64,000 nt of DNA from an uncultured Erythrobacter sp. (GTDB taxonomy: Bacteria; Pseudomonadota; Alphaproteobacteria; Sphingomonadales; Sphingomonadaceae), in the NCBI GenBank assembly GCA_947500645.1, contig CANMSD010000004.1, positions 1 through 64,000 of the forward strand, read 5' to 3'. Below the pieces are notes generated by a model, which made no database searches, was not told the origin of the DNA, and saw only the letters and a program-made list of their open reading frames with translations. The translations under genes were made by a program, and so were the position numbers. Below, in pieces: positions 1-9,293 of this stretch; position 1 is the first letter of the stretch; each line of letters opens with the position of its first letter.

Positions 1-32
1 ATGATCACCACATCGATCGTCTCAAGCGTCAC
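1..32 (-). CDS. 5' end of an unidentified gene cut by the window edge
   Basis: A GTG at 32-30 on the minus strand follows a strong purine-rich ribosome binding site (GGGGAGGGA at 38-46, five bases away), the same type used by the TonB receptor gene upstream. Only about ten codons (MTLETIDVVI) are visible, so no function can be given. It lies downstream of the receptor's terminator hairpin and would be the next transcription unit in the same direction. The call rests only on the binding site and the open frame. Confidence 0.35.
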   Translation of the reverse strand, partial: MTLETIDVVI

Positions 33-100
33 AACATTCCCTCCCCATCAATCCCAAAAACGCCATGCGACAAAAGCCGGATCATATCCATGCCCAAAAC

Positions 101-137
101 CCAAAGACCTCCGGATGACATAGCCATCCGGAGGTCT
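101..137 (-). terminator. Rho-independent terminator of the TonB receptor gene
   Basis: A perfect 13-bp inverted repeat (AGACCTCCGGATG at 105-117, CATCCGGAGGTCT at 125-137) encloses a 7-base loop. Read on the minus strand it is followed by a T-rich stretch (TTTGGGTTTTGG). It lies 34 bases past the receptor stop codon, so it should end transcription of the receptor gene. Confidence 0.8.
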
Positions 138-170
138 CGGGAGATCCTACTAAGAAGCTTTCGCCTCCGT

Positions 171-3100
171 TCAGTAGTTCAATCGCAGAATGAAGTTGTA
201 GCGCGTATCGTTGCGGAAGAAGTTGCGCGGTGCGCGCAATCCAGCATCGTTGATCGTCTGTTCTGTCACCGTCACTTCATCGAGCAGGTTCACACCCTGA
301 ACGCCAATCTTCAGGTTGTCGTTGATGTCGTAAAACAGCGACGCATCGAGCTGACCGCCCGCACGTTGATAGATCGACGCAAACGGGAAGATCACATCGC
401 GCGGTGTCAGCTGGAACGAACTGCGCCAATTGTATGCCACACGAGCCTGTATGCCAGCCTTCTCGTAAAGACCGATCAGGTTGAAGTTATGCTTCGAAAT
501 ACGCGGGAAGACATCGGCATCGATCGCAAAACGTGCAGTCGGTGGATCGTCGCTCGCAAGGCTAGGATCGATCTGGTTCGCCACACCTTGGGAGTCGATA
601 TAGGTGTAGGTCGCCTGCACACCCAGCCCGCTAAGCGCGCCAGGGAGGAAATCGAAGAACTGCTGATAAGCAACTTCAACCCCCTTCACGGTCGCATTCT
701 CCTCGGAATTGACTTCGGTATTCCGCAACAGCGTAAGGCCATCAATCTGAGCATTAATTTCCGTCGGAGCAAATGCGATGAAGTCATCGATTTCCTTATA
801 GAAACCGGTCAGGGTCAGCGAGTTGCCGCGTCCGAAATACCATTCCCACGACAAGTCGAGATTGGTCGAAAGCTGAGGCGTCAATAACGCATTACCAGTC
901 GCGTTCGAAGTAAACCCGCCAAATGTGTTCGGCAGACCAGGACCGGCCGAGCTATCAGGAATAACTCCCACTCGAACACGCTCGTTTAGCTGGGTTACGC
1001 CTGGGCGTGTCATCGTACGTGAGGCAGCAAAGCGGAACAGGTGCCCACCATCAAGCTCAAGTTTAAGGTTCAGGCTAGGCAAAAACTCGTCATAGTTGAC
1101 GTCAATCCGTTCTTGAATGACCTGACCATTGCCAAACTGTGCAATCAGTTGGTCGCGAATCGCACACGCACCAGGCACAGAGAAGTTTGGATCGGATGCG
1201 CCGGGGAAAGCCGGGTCACACTGATCCGTAGTCGGGTCGCCAGGAACGATGCCCGGGAACAAAGTCGCGAAGCTGTCGATGGTGGTGGTCGTATCAACCG
1301 AACGATCAGTCCGCGCGTAGCGCAAGCCGATATTACCAGTCAGTTCGCCGCCCAGAAAGTTGCTCGAGCCAAAGTCCAAGCGAATGTACGCGGCAATGTT
1401 CTCACGTTTTACCGAACCGATCTCGCTAGGCAAGAACGGCGTACCGGCAATCACGCCGTCTCGCGAGGTAAGTGGCCTCCAGCCCGATGGACTATTGTTC
1501 CCAACGCCGTAAGCGGTGTCGATAATCGCGTTAAAGGCATCCTGCCAGCCTTGGAAATCACTGGCAGCCGGACCGACATAACTAGGTAGGGTGCCGTTAA
1601 AGCCGACGCCAAGGCCGCGCTGGTAATTGGGGAACGCATAAGTCCCAAACAATGGTGCGACGACGGCCTCAAGTGCCGGATTCGGGTTTCCGTTCGGCAG
1701 GATAAGTGGGAAGTTTGCAATGCCTTGAGGCGATTGCCCGGTCCAAACTTCAGAGATATTGCCCCAGTTGAAGTCGGACTCGCGGATCAACACATCCTCA
1801 TCGGAATAACGCGCACCGGCTCGGACTGATTTGAGCCAGCCATCTCCAGAGAAATCATATTCCACATCACCGCGGAATGCGATTGTTTCGGCGTCATTCT
1901 GTGTGGTGTGATCCATCGCCGAACGAATGAAGTTCTGTGATGGCTCAAAACCTACAAACGGAATCTCGCTGCGCGACGAATCCACCATCACTGGAGAGAA
2001 AAAGCTGTTGTGTACAGTGAGGTCAAAAATATCGGCCGTAGAATCGATATACTGCGCATCGAAATTGAAACGCAGATTGTCCGTCGCGGCAAACTTCAGA
2101 TTGAAAGCATAGTCAGTGGTCACATCCTCTTCGGACCGCTCACGGAACAGGTTAAGCTGCTGACCACCAGCCTGGGCGAGAAGCTCACCCGAGCTTCCTG
2201 GGCCGTTCGGCCCGCGCCACTGACCATTGCTAGCATCGGTCCCATCAGTGATTGTGCCGCCTGTAAAAACGCCGTCATCGTCAAATACGAAGTCTGAGCG
2301 ATCGAGCCCCGGACGACGACGCGCCGCGCCATCTGCAGCAGTTTCAATAACGTTCTCTCCCCAGACCAACGAGGAATCCGAACGAAGGAATTGTGCGGTG
2401 GCAAGCCAACGACCATCAGCGCTTTCATACTGAGCCGCTGCCGCGATCGAAAGGCGTTCGCGATCAAATTGCTGGGTGCGGACGCTACCACCAGCCGGAA
2501 TAAAGAGCGGATTTCCGTTAGCATCGGTGATGAAGTTCGAATCGTCAGACTGGTCGCCAAGTAGCGGTCCCGGATCGTTGTCCCGGAAGTCAGCCAGACC
2601 TGTGCCATCGCCGCGCGTTTTCAAGCGGTTATAGGAGATGTTGCCGAGCAGACCGAAGGTACCACCACCTACGTCCCAAACATTTGAGTAAAGGAATGAC
2701 GCGCCCGGCGTCACCTCATCAGCGAAATCTGTGAGTTGAGCCTCTATGCTCGCCGCAATCACTTGACCGCTTTCGTCAAACGGCACGCGCGTCCGCAAGT
2801 CGATAGTGCCTGCAGCACCACCTTCAATAAGATCCGCCGACGAGTTCTTGAATACGACAACACTGCCAAGCAACTCTGGCGAAACATCTTCAAAACCAAG
2901 CACTCCGCCGGAGTTTGCGGCGAGCGCATCGCGGCCGTTCAGCTCCGAACGAACAAAGGGAAGACCGCGAATGACAACGCCGCTGCCTTCAACCGCAAAG
3001 TGATCGGGGTCGTTCGGGCCAGCAAAGCGAAGAACACTGACACCCGGAACGCGCTGGAGCGCCTCTGAAACAGAGCGGTCGGGAAGCGCGCCGATATCCG

Positions 3101-3350
3101 ACGCGGTAATGACATCGACAAAGGTATCGGCATTGCGTTTAATGCCTGCCGCACTCTCCAGAGAGGCGCGGATGCCGGTGACGATAATGACGTCACCTTC
3201 GTCGCCCGCATCAGAAGCCTCTGACTCCTCTGCAGCCGCCTCATCTTGCGCAGCAAGTGGGGCCGCAGCCAACAGACCCAAAGTCGAGACACCCGAAAGC
3301 AGTGTCTTGGATACGACACTACCGGTGACGCCATCGCGAAACTGTTTCAC
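171..3350 (-). CDS. TonB-dependent outer-membrane receptor, carbohydrate-type
   Basis: An outer-membrane active transporter of 1059 residues, within the usual size range of the sphingomonad/Caulobacter carbohydrate receptors. A signal peptide ends near AAPLAAQ (about 28-35). An acidic linker follows, then a TonB box (VIIVTGIRAS, 54-63). The plug domain runs to roughly residue 190 and the rest is a 22-strand-type barrel ending in the aromatic C-terminus FILRLNY. The start is GTG at 3350, behind GGGGAGGGA. The neighbouring halogenase operon, GH5, GH3 and sugar-oxidation genes suggest the ligand is a beta-glucan oligosaccharide or plant/algal glycoside; this is inferred. A LacI-type palindrome overlaps the probable -35 at 3430-3435, so expression should be induced when that repressor is released. 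Confidence 0.93.
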   Translation of the reverse strand: MKQFRDGVTGSVVSKTLLSGVSTLGLLAAAPLAAQDEAAAEESEASDAGDEGDVIIVTGIRASLESAAGIKRNADTFVDVITASDIGALPDRSVSEALQRVPGVSVLRFAGPNDPDHFAVEGSGVVIRGLPFVRSELNGRDALAANSGGVLGFEDVSPELLGSVVVFKNSSADLIEGGAAGTIDLRTRVPFDESGQVIAASIEAQLTDFADEVTPGASFLYSNVWDVGGGTFGLLGNISYNRLKTRGDGTGLADFRDNDPGPLLGDQSDDSNFITDANGNPLFIPAGGSVRTQQFDRERLSIAAAAQYESADGRWLATAQFLRSDSSLVWGENVIETAADGAARRRPGLDRSDFVFDDDGVFTGGTITDGTDASNGQWRGPNGPGSSGELLAQAGGQQLNLFRERSEEDVTTDYAFNLKFAATDNLRFNFDAQYIDSTADIFDLTVHNSFFSPVMVDSSRSEIPFVGFEPSQNFIRSAMDHTTQNDAETIAFRGDVEYDFSGDGWLKSVRAGARYSDEDVLIRESDFNWGNISEVWTGQSPQGIANFPLILPNGNPNPALEAVVAPLFGTYAFPNYQRGLGVGFNGTLPSYVGPAASDFQGWQDAFNAIIDTAYGVGNNSPSGWRPLTSRDGVIAGTPFLPSEIGSVKRENIAAYIRLDFGSSNFLGGELTGNIGLRYARTDRSVDTTTTIDSFATLFPGIVPGDPTTDQCDPAFPGASDPNFSVPGACAIRDQLIAQFGNGQVIQERIDVNYDEFLPSLNLKLELDGGHLFRFAASRTMTRPGVTQLNERVRVGVIPDSSAGPGLPNTFGGFTSNATGNALLTPQLSTNLDLSWEWYFGRGNSLTLTGFYKEIDDFIAFAPTEINAQIDGLTLLRNTEVNSEENATVKGVEVAYQQFFDFLPGALSGLGVQATYTYIDSQGVANQIDPSLASDDPPTARFAIDADVFPRISKHNFNLIGLYEKAGIQARVAYNWRSSFQLTPRDVIFPFASIYQRAGGQLDASLFYDINDNLKIGVQGVNLLDEVTVTEQTINDAGLRAPRNFFRNDTRYNFILRLNY

Positions 3351-3419
3351 TTAATTTCCCTCCCCAAAGAGCCCCCTATACGGAGGTCACCCTAACTTAT
3401 GCGCAAATTTGACCTCAAA

Positions 3420-3435
3420 TTGACAACCTTGTCAA
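3420..3435. promoter_or_regulatory. LacI-family operator over the receptor promoter
   Basis: TTGACAACCTTGTCAA is a palindrome apart from its two central bases and is identical, base for base, to the site at 20707-20722. On the minus strand its right arm supplies a -35 hexamer TTGACA (3435-3430), followed after 17 bases by TCAAAT (3412-3407) as a weak -10. A further half-site (ATTGTCAA) lies at 3440-3447. Its position suggests repression of the receptor gene by the LacI protein encoded at 17157-18209. Confidence 0.75.
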
Positions 3436-3486
3436 CACTCATTGTCAAAACTTGTGGAAGGCGTGACCTTCGCAACACGGAAGAAT

Positions 3487-5004
3487 TTAAATCACTGTAT
3501 TTGAGGCGCAATTTTCTTCGATAAATGCGCGATGTGACGGCATATCGTTGGCCGCGTTATCAATTGTCGCCCCAATCTTGCGAATGATCGAATCAATTCG
3601 TTCATCCGACACCTTAGCGATGAGCGGATTAGTCGCCTTCGGCTCGATGCCCTGTCCATACATCACTGCGAGCCAGCTTGCCGTGCCGAAGATATCGTTA
3701 GGTTCTTCGAAAATCCGCCCCCCTTCGGCAAACTGCGCAATGCGGCGACGCAACTCTTCCGGCTGCTCGATAGTCTGGCAGTGCCGCCAGAATTGCGTGT
3801 CGTCCCGCTTCGTAGCTGTGTAGTGCAACACGAGGAAATCGCGCACGCGCACATACTCTTTGAATGTCCGGGCGTTAAAGGCGTCGATGTCGGATTGGTT
3901 GAAGCGCTTGTCGGGAAAATGCGTAAGGAGCCGGGCAATACTGGTCTGAACCAGATGAATGCTGGTCGATTCCAATGGCTCCATAAAGCCTGCCGCCAGC
4001 CCGAGCGCCAGAACATTGCCATTCCAGAATTTCTTGCGATGACCAGTGATGAAGCGCAGCCGATTGGGCTCAGCCAAGGGTTCGCCGTCAAGATTGCTCA
4101 GCAGCGTCTGCTCCGCCGCATCGTCGTCGATAAACTCGCTGCAATAGACATAACCATTTCCGGTTCGGTGTTGCAGCGGGATACGCCATTGCCATCCTGC
4201 CTCGCGAGCGGTCGCGCGGGTGTATGGGATAGGAAAAGCGTCACGCTTGCACGGGATTGCGATCGCCCGATCGCAAGGCAACCATTTGCGCCAGTCCTCA
4301 TAGCCGGTCTTGAGCGTCTGCTCGATCAGCAATCCGCGAAAACCGGAGCAATCGATGAAGAAGTCACCATGGATCTTCTGGCCGCTTTCCAGTTCAAGCG
4401 ATTGGACGTGACCGCTCTCACCATCCTGCGCGACGTCGCTGATCTTGCCTTCGATCCGTTCGACACCTTTACCCTCAGCAAAGCGACGGAGGAATGCAGC
4501 GTATAGCGAGGCGTCGAACTGAAAAGCATAATTGATCCCGGCGTAGGCCGATTGCGGACGGTCCGGGATAGGCCGCATGAACTTCTCGCGGCGGCAGGCC
4601 TCCACCATCAGCGAGTAGGAAAAGAGGTCGTCCTTCTTGCCGGCAAGGCTGCGATGCAGCCAATATTGGTAGAACGGTATGGCGTCGAAATCGCGACCGA
4701 AATCGCCAAACGGGTGTATATAGCTTTGGCCCTTTTCGTACCAATCGACGAATTCGATCCCGAGCTTGAACGTCGCATTGGTTGCGCGAACAAACTCATC
4801 CTCGTCGATTCCAAGCATGGTGTTGAAGGCGATAATCGGCGGGATTGTCGCCTCGCCCACACCTACCGTGCCGATTGCTTCTGACTCTATAAGCGTGACT
4901 TTGGTGGGCGACCCTTCGAGCAGATGGCCAAGCGCCGCCGCGGCCATCCAGCCAGCGGTCCCCCCGCCAACAATCACGACCTTGCCAAGCAAGTGAGGAT
5001 TCAT
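3487..5004 (-). CDS. Flavin-dependent (tryptophan-type) halogenase
   Basis: A 505-residue PrnA-like enzyme that would use FADH2, O2 and halide to halogenate an aromatic substrate. The FAD-binding GGGTAG lies at 13-18. The lysine in FKLGIEFVDW (K80) aligns with PrnA K79. WQWRIP at 271-276 is the WxWxIP family signature, and the glutamate of EPLEST (E345) aligns with PrnA E346, so the catalytic set looks intact. It is the last gene of a four-gene operon, overlapping the preceding halogenase gene by ATGA. Related halogenases beside TonB receptors (BrvH, Xanthomonas Xcc4156 type) accept free indole rather than tryptophan; the natural substrate is unknown. No flavin reductase gene is adjacent. Confidence 0.92.
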   Translation of the reverse strand: MNPHLLGKVVIVGGGTAGWMAAAALGHLLEGSPTKVTLIESEAIGTVGVGEATIPPIIAFNTMLGIDEDEFVRATNATFKLGIEFVDWYEKGQSYIHPFGDFGRDFDAIPFYQYWLHRSLAGKKDDLFSYSLMVEACRREKFMRPIPDRPQSAYAGINYAFQFDASLYAAFLRRFAEGKGVERIEGKISDVAQDGESGHVQSLELESGQKIHGDFFIDCSGFRGLLIEQTLKTGYEDWRKWLPCDRAIAIPCKRDAFPIPYTRATAREAGWQWRIPLQHRTGNGYVYCSEFIDDDAAEQTLLSNLDGEPLAEPNRLRFITGHRKKFWNGNVLALGLAAGFMEPLESTSIHLVQTSIARLLTHFPDKRFNQSDIDAFNARTFKEYVRVRDFLVLHYTATKRDDTQFWRHCQTIEQPEELRRRIAQFAEGGRIFEEPNDIFGTASWLAVMYGQGIEPKATNPLIAKVSDERIDSIIRKIGATIDNAANDMPSHRAFIEENCASNTVI

Positions 5005-6533
5005 ACCGTTTCGCTCGCAAATGAAATTGGCGCCGCCTTGCAGAAGCGGTCGATATAGGCCTGGTGCGTCGGCATCGCTTCAGCAGCTTTGGCATATGCA
5101 TTGCGCATGTTGGCAAGGCTTTGCTTAAGGTTGTCGTCCGACAGGCTGCTGGCGATCGGGTTAAAGCCTTGCGGCCCCCAGCCCTGCCCCTCAGCAACCG
5201 CGAGCCAACTGGTCACGTCGAACAACTCAGCATCATATTTGAAGAACCGGCCATGCGATTTGAGCAACTCCAGCTTACCAGCGAGGCTGTCAGGAATGCC
5301 CATATTGCGCACGTAATTCCAGAAAGGCGCATCATCGCGCTTGGTCGCCTTGTAGTGCAGGATCAGGAAGTCGCGCACATGAGTGAAATCATCGGTCATC
5401 AGCCGGTTGTATTCCGCTCGCTCGATCGGAGCATCGACGGATCGCGGGAATAACGACACGAGCTTAGCGATACCCATCTGGATCAGGTGAATACTGGTCG
5501 ATTCCAACGGCTCGAGGAAGCCGGAAGATAGACCGATTGCGACACAGTTTCCGGCCCAAAACTGCTCGCGATGACCGGTGCGGAACCGCAAATGATTAGG
5601 CGAGGAGACGGGCGTACCGTCGAGGTTCGCAAGCAACGTCTCTTCTGCGTTTTCCTGGCTAAGATATTCATCGCAGTAGACATGACCATTGCCCGTGCGA
5701 TGCTGCAACGGGATGCGCCATTGCCAGCCTGCTTCACGCGCAGTTGATCTTGTGTAGGGCAAGGGATCGTCGCGCTTTTCACACGCCACCGCAACCGCGC
5801 GATTGCAAGGCAGCCAGTGACTCCAATCAATGTGCCGAGAGTCGAAAGCACCCTCGATCAGAAGCCCGCGAAAGCCAGTGCAATCGACAAACAGATCACC
5901 TCCCACCTCGCGCTCTCCATCGAGCTTAAGCGAGGTGATCAGACCGCTTTCGCTGTCCTGCTCAACCTGCTCGATTCGTCCTTCGATGCGGGTGACACCG
6001 CGCTCTTCGGCGTAACGGTGCAGAAACGCGGCATAGAGCGAAGCGTTAAAGTGGTAAGCATAGCCAAGCTGGCCAATCACCACGCCATGATCGGGCTCCG
6101 GCCGCAGAAACTTGCCAGCATAAGCAGCCATGGTGTTAAGCGAGTAATCGCCTAGGCCGCGCGCATCGCCCAACGCCCTTAGCCGCGACCAGAATTGGTG
6201 GAATTCGATTCCCTCAAGGTCGAAGCCATAGCGGCCAAAAGGGTGGAAGTAGCGCTCGCCCAATCCTCCCCAATCGACAAACTCGATACCCAGTTTGAAG
6301 GTGGCCTGTGTCTCGCGCACGAAAGTATGCTCGTCGATACCAAGCTGCGTGTTGAACTTCGTGATTGGCGGGATCGTTGCCTCACCCACGCCGACTGTGC
6401 CGATGGCTTCGGACTCCACGAGCGTCACTGAGATGCCCGCTGGCGTGACCATCTTGGCGAGTGCGGCCGCCGCCATCCAGCCTGCTGTTCCGCCTCCCGC
6501 AATCACGACGCGCTTGATGGGATTGCCCTTCAT
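5001..6533 (-). CDS. Flavin-dependent (tryptophan-type) halogenase
   Basis: A paralogue of the downstream halogenase, 510 residues long. It keeps GGGTAG at 13-18, the catalytic lysine in FKLGIEFVDW (K80), the WQWRIP signature and the EPLEST glutamate, so it should be active. It is coupled by ATGA overlaps on both sides (to 6530-7567 upstream and 3487-5004 downstream), which implies roughly equal expression of the set. Two or three halogenase-like genes beside a receptor is a recurring sphingomonad arrangement whose purpose is not established. I cannot tell which residues set the substrate. Confidence 0.92.
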   Translation of the reverse strand: MKGNPIKRVVIAGGGTAGWMAAAALAKMVTPAGISVTLVESEAIGTVGVGEATIPPITKFNTQLGIDEHTFVRETQATFKLGIEFVDWGGLGERYFHPFGRYGFDLEGIEFHQFWSRLRALGDARGLGDYSLNTMAAYAGKFLRPEPDHGVVIGQLGYAYHFNASLYAAFLHRYAEERGVTRIEGRIEQVEQDSESGLITSLKLDGEREVGGDLFVDCTGFRGLLIEGAFDSRHIDWSHWLPCNRAVAVACEKRDDPLPYTRSTAREAGWQWRIPLQHRTGNGHVYCDEYLSQENAEETLLANLDGTPVSSPNHLRFRTGHREQFWAGNCVAIGLSSGFLEPLESTSIHLIQMGIAKLVSLFPRSVDAPIERAEYNRLMTDDFTHVRDFLILHYKATKRDDAPFWNYVRNMGIPDSLAGKLELLKSHGRFFKYDAELFDVTSWLAVAEGQGWGPQGFNPIASSLSDDNLKQSLANMRNAYAKAAEAMPTHQAYIDRFCKAAPISFASETV

Positions 6534-7567
6534 GCGGCGCGCGGCTGTTTTGTGAGATCGGTAATCTGCGAGTGCAGTTGGGAAAGCCAGCCAATCAAAT
6601 CCACCTCAGGCAGCAGGTCGGCCATCCGATCATAGCGCCGTGGCCGAAACCCGCGCGCCCACACGGCGGCAAGCCATTCAGGCGGCGCGAACACTTCGTA
6701 GTCCTCTGTCGGGATTTTGCCGCAGGCGGCGAAGACATCAAGCTTGCGCTTGAGTGCTGGCCGCTCTGTCGTTGTTGGATCAGACAGCACAAGAAGCTCT
6801 TCCATGTCCAAGATCCGCTCGCGCTCGGCCTTAGCCAGCCGCGTCCATTCGCGCTGCTCCGCTGCGCAGTCATTGAGCGGAGCCATCAGTGCGGAGAGGC
6901 GTAGCGCTGCGCTGCCAACGACATGCCATTCCATGCCAGGTATGTCGCTGATCGGCCCAATGCGCAGCGTACCGTCCCGCCAGATAGGACCAGCGTCAGT
7001 GTCGCCACAATCGACCACCAGGTCAGCGGAGTGTCCGTCCGCATCGGCCAGCACTTCAGCGCCGTTCTGCTTGGCAAACGACAGAAGCGTTTGCGAGTAG
7101 GCTCTGCGATCCAATCTCAACCCAAACTCGATGGGTAGCTGCGCGATTTGCGCAAGCTGAGGCGTGCGGTCCGCGCGCTCCAATTCGAGCGACAACGAAA
7201 AGCTCATCAGCTCAGGCTGATCCGAGACGCCCCGTGCGCGTCGCCAGAAGTGGTGAAAATCGACGCCATTGCGCGCCAAACCCACCGGCGAGAACGGGAG
7301 GTGAGCTGGCCCATCGGTGGTCTGCACGCTCGTCGATAGCGCCAACGAACCACCGCATTGCTTTGTCACCTGCTCCATTGGCAGACCGAGCTCGGCATGA
7401 AATCTCTGCACATTGGACCGCGTCAAAAATGGTTCGCTGCTGGCCGCTCCGGTGTCCGGCACGATCGCAAGTGAACGCCCGGCGCCGAGCCAATTCTTCG
7501 CCAGATAGGCGCCAACCACGCCCGTCCGTAACGCTGGCCCTTCTACTAGGATACGCTCCTCACTCAT
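6530..7567 (-). CDS. Degenerate halogenase-like protein, probably non-catalytic
   Basis: At 345 residues it is about 160 shorter than its neighbours, yet follows the same plan: a fragment resembling the halogenase HQFW region (FHHFWRRARG near 104-113), a mid-region matching the FAD fold (ADLVVDCGD), and a C-terminal part like EVFAPPEWLAAVWARGFRP, which aligns with the halogenase tail. It lacks the GxGxxG FAD loop, the catalytic lysine motif, WxWxIP and EPLEST. The frame is intact and overlaps both neighbours by ATGA, so it is a maintained gene and not a decaying pseudogene. It may act as a partner or scaffold of the active halogenases; that is inference. Confidence 0.75.
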   Translation of the reverse strand: MSEERILVEGPALRTGVVGAYLAKNWLGAGRSLAIVPDTGAASSEPFLTRSNVQRFHAELGLPMEQVTKQCGGSLALSTSVQTTDGPAHLPFSPVGLARNGVDFHHFWRRARGVSDQPELMSFSLSLELERADRTPQLAQIAQLPIEFGLRLDRRAYSQTLLSFAKQNGAEVLADADGHSADLVVDCGDTDAGPIWRDGTLRIGPISDIPGMEWHVVGSAALRLSALMAPLNDCAAEQREWTRLAKAERERILDMEELLVLSDPTTTERPALKRKLDVFAACGKIPTEDYEVFAPPEWLAAVWARGFRPRRYDRMADLLPEVDLIGWLSQLHSQITDLTKQPRAA

Positions 7568-9090
7568 GCCGCAGCTCTCATCATATTGTTTCGCGCGAGG
7601 TAGGCTGCGTGATCTTCCATAGAGGTGGCTGCTTTAGCCATGTGGCTCTTGAGGCCTGCAAGGTGTCTTTGAACATCGGCATCGGCCTGACGCGACACGC
7701 GACTGTCATGGCCATCCGGTATGACGCGCTGGCCGATCAGCACGGCAACCCAGCTGGGCACCAGAAACAGGCCATGATCGTATGCAGAGACATGGCCATG
7801 TGCGCGAAACAGATCGAGCCGATCGCGCAAACTGTCGGGCACCTGCATAGTGCTCATATGATTCCAGAAGTCGGAATCGTCCCGCTCGGTCGCGTTGTAA
7901 TGCAGGATCAGAAAGTCGCGGATCCGCTCGAACTGCAAGTCCATCCAGCAATTGTATTCTGTAATCTCAACATCGCAATTCTGGTCCGCCGGGAACAGTT
8001 CGAGCAGCTTCGTAATGCCTTCCTGGATCAGATAGATACTGGTCGACTCCAGCGGTTCGAGAAATCCTCCCGACAGCCCAATCGCCACAACATTGCGATT
8101 CCACAGCTTGCGCCGTTTGCCGGTTACGAAACGCAAAAAACGCGGGTCGGCTAGCCGTTCGCCCTCCAGGCCGTCGAGCAGAGTGTCACACGCTCCATCG
8201 TCGCTCAGAAACTGGCTCGAATAGACATGGCCATTGCCGGTGCGATGCTGCAGCGGGATGCGCCAACTCCACCCGGCGCCGTGCGCGGTCGCACGGGTGT
8301 AGGGCAGCAACGGCCCGGCGCTCTTGCAAGGCACGGCCACCGCGCGATCCGCAGGCAACCATTCGCTCCAATCGTCATATCCCGTCTCGAGCGTCTTCTC
8401 GATAAGCAGGCCGAAAAAGCCGGTACAATCGATAAACAGGTCGCCTTCAATCGTCCGTCCATCATCCATCGTAAGCGATGCGACACGACCCCTTTCAGGC
8501 TCAAGCGAAACATCGACAACCTTGCCTTCGATCCGGGTGACGCCGCACGCTTCAGCATGGCGGCGCATAAAGGGCGCGTACTGCAGTGCATCGAACTGAT
8601 AGGCGTAACGATAGGTGGACAGAACCGAGCGCGGATCGTCGCTGGGCGGCTGGAACCTGCCCATCCGCGAAGCAATTACCGGCAGCGAGTATTCATCAAG
8701 CGTCCCGACACCAGGTTGGCCCGCAAATTTGCGCCAGTACTGGTGGAAGGCGACGCCATCATTGGGCAGACCAAACTCTCCGAACGGATGGATATAGCTA
8801 TCACCCTTACGCCCCCAATTGACGAACTCGATCCCGAGTTTGAACGTCGCCGAGGTGGCGGCCATGAACTCCGCTTCGTCTACACCGATCGTATCGTTGA
8901 ACTGCTTGATATGCGGCAAGGTCGCCTCGCCCACACCTACCACTCCGATGGCTTCGGATTCGATCAGCGTGATTTCGAGGCCGGTTGGACCGAGCATGCT
9001 GGCAAGACCGGCCGCAGTCATCCAACCCGCAGTGCCGCCGCCAACGACGACCACGCGATCTATCGCATTTTCGGTCTCTTTCGCGACCAA
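7564..9090 (-). CDS. Flavin-dependent (tryptophan-type) halogenase
   Basis: First gene of the halogenase operon, 508 residues. GGGTAG is at 18-23, the catalytic lysine is K84 (ATFKLGIEF), the signature is WSWRIP, and EPLESTSIYL carries the catalytic glutamate. No ATG lies near the expected N-terminus. The start is a TTG at 9090 preceded by GAGGAGCGGG, a strong binding site. The promoter must lie in the 203-base divergent region shared with the plus-strand glycoside operon, suggesting co-regulation of halogenation and glycoside oxidation. Confidence 0.92.
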   Translation of the reverse strand: MVAKETENAIDRVVVVGGGTAGWMTAAGLASMLGPTGLEITLIESEAIGVVGVGEATLPHIKQFNDTIGVDEAEFMAATSATFKLGIEFVNWGRKGDSYIHPFGEFGLPNDGVAFHQYWRKFAGQPGVGTLDEYSLPVIASRMGRFQPPSDDPRSVLSTYRYAYQFDALQYAPFMRRHAEACGVTRIEGKVVDVSLEPERGRVASLTMDDGRTIEGDLFIDCTGFFGLLIEKTLETGYDDWSEWLPADRAVAVPCKSAGPLLPYTRATAHGAGWSWRIPLQHRTGNGHVYSSQFLSDDGACDTLLDGLEGERLADPRFLRFVTGKRRKLWNRNVVAIGLSGGFLEPLESTSIYLIQEGITKLLELFPADQNCDVEITEYNCWMDLQFERIRDFLILHYNATERDDSDFWNHMSTMQVPDSLRDRLDLFRAHGHVSAYDHGLFLVPSWVAVLIGQRVIPDGHDSRVSRQADADVQRHLAGLKSHMAKAATSMEDHAAYLARNNMMRAAA

Positions 9091-9293
9091 TTCCCGCTCC
9101 TCAATCCCACCACTAAGATCGCATGCAATCGATCCCTGTCAATCGGCATGCCTGCTATCGCCCACGATAAGGCCAGTCGGTTCAACCAACCCGACTATTT
9201 CACCGCCCAATCATGGAGATTACTTGACGCCTCTCGTAAAACAGTAATACAAATTGACAACGTAAGACAAGGTGAGTCTTTGGGAGGGGTCAT
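9091..9293. promoter_or_regulatory. Divergent promoter region between halogenase and keto-glycoside operons
   Basis: This stretch without a gene separates two divergent operons. It holds a TTGACAACG half-site at 9254-9262, matching one arm of the LacI-type operators elsewhere, but the second arm (TAAGACAA) is degenerate. A strong ribosome binding site (GGGAGGGG, 9282-9289) serves the TTG start at 9294. I see no clear -10 element. Confidence 0.45.

Noticed and set aside
3487..9090. Halogenase cluster as part of a natural-product gene cluster
   Set aside because: No NRPS, PKS, prenyltransferase or tryptophan-modifying genes nearby; neighbours are sugar genes.
9254..9270. Third LacI operator in the halogenase/oxidoreductase divergent region
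   Set aside because: Only the left arm (TTGACAACG) matches; the right arm is degenerate, so it is noted only as a half-site.
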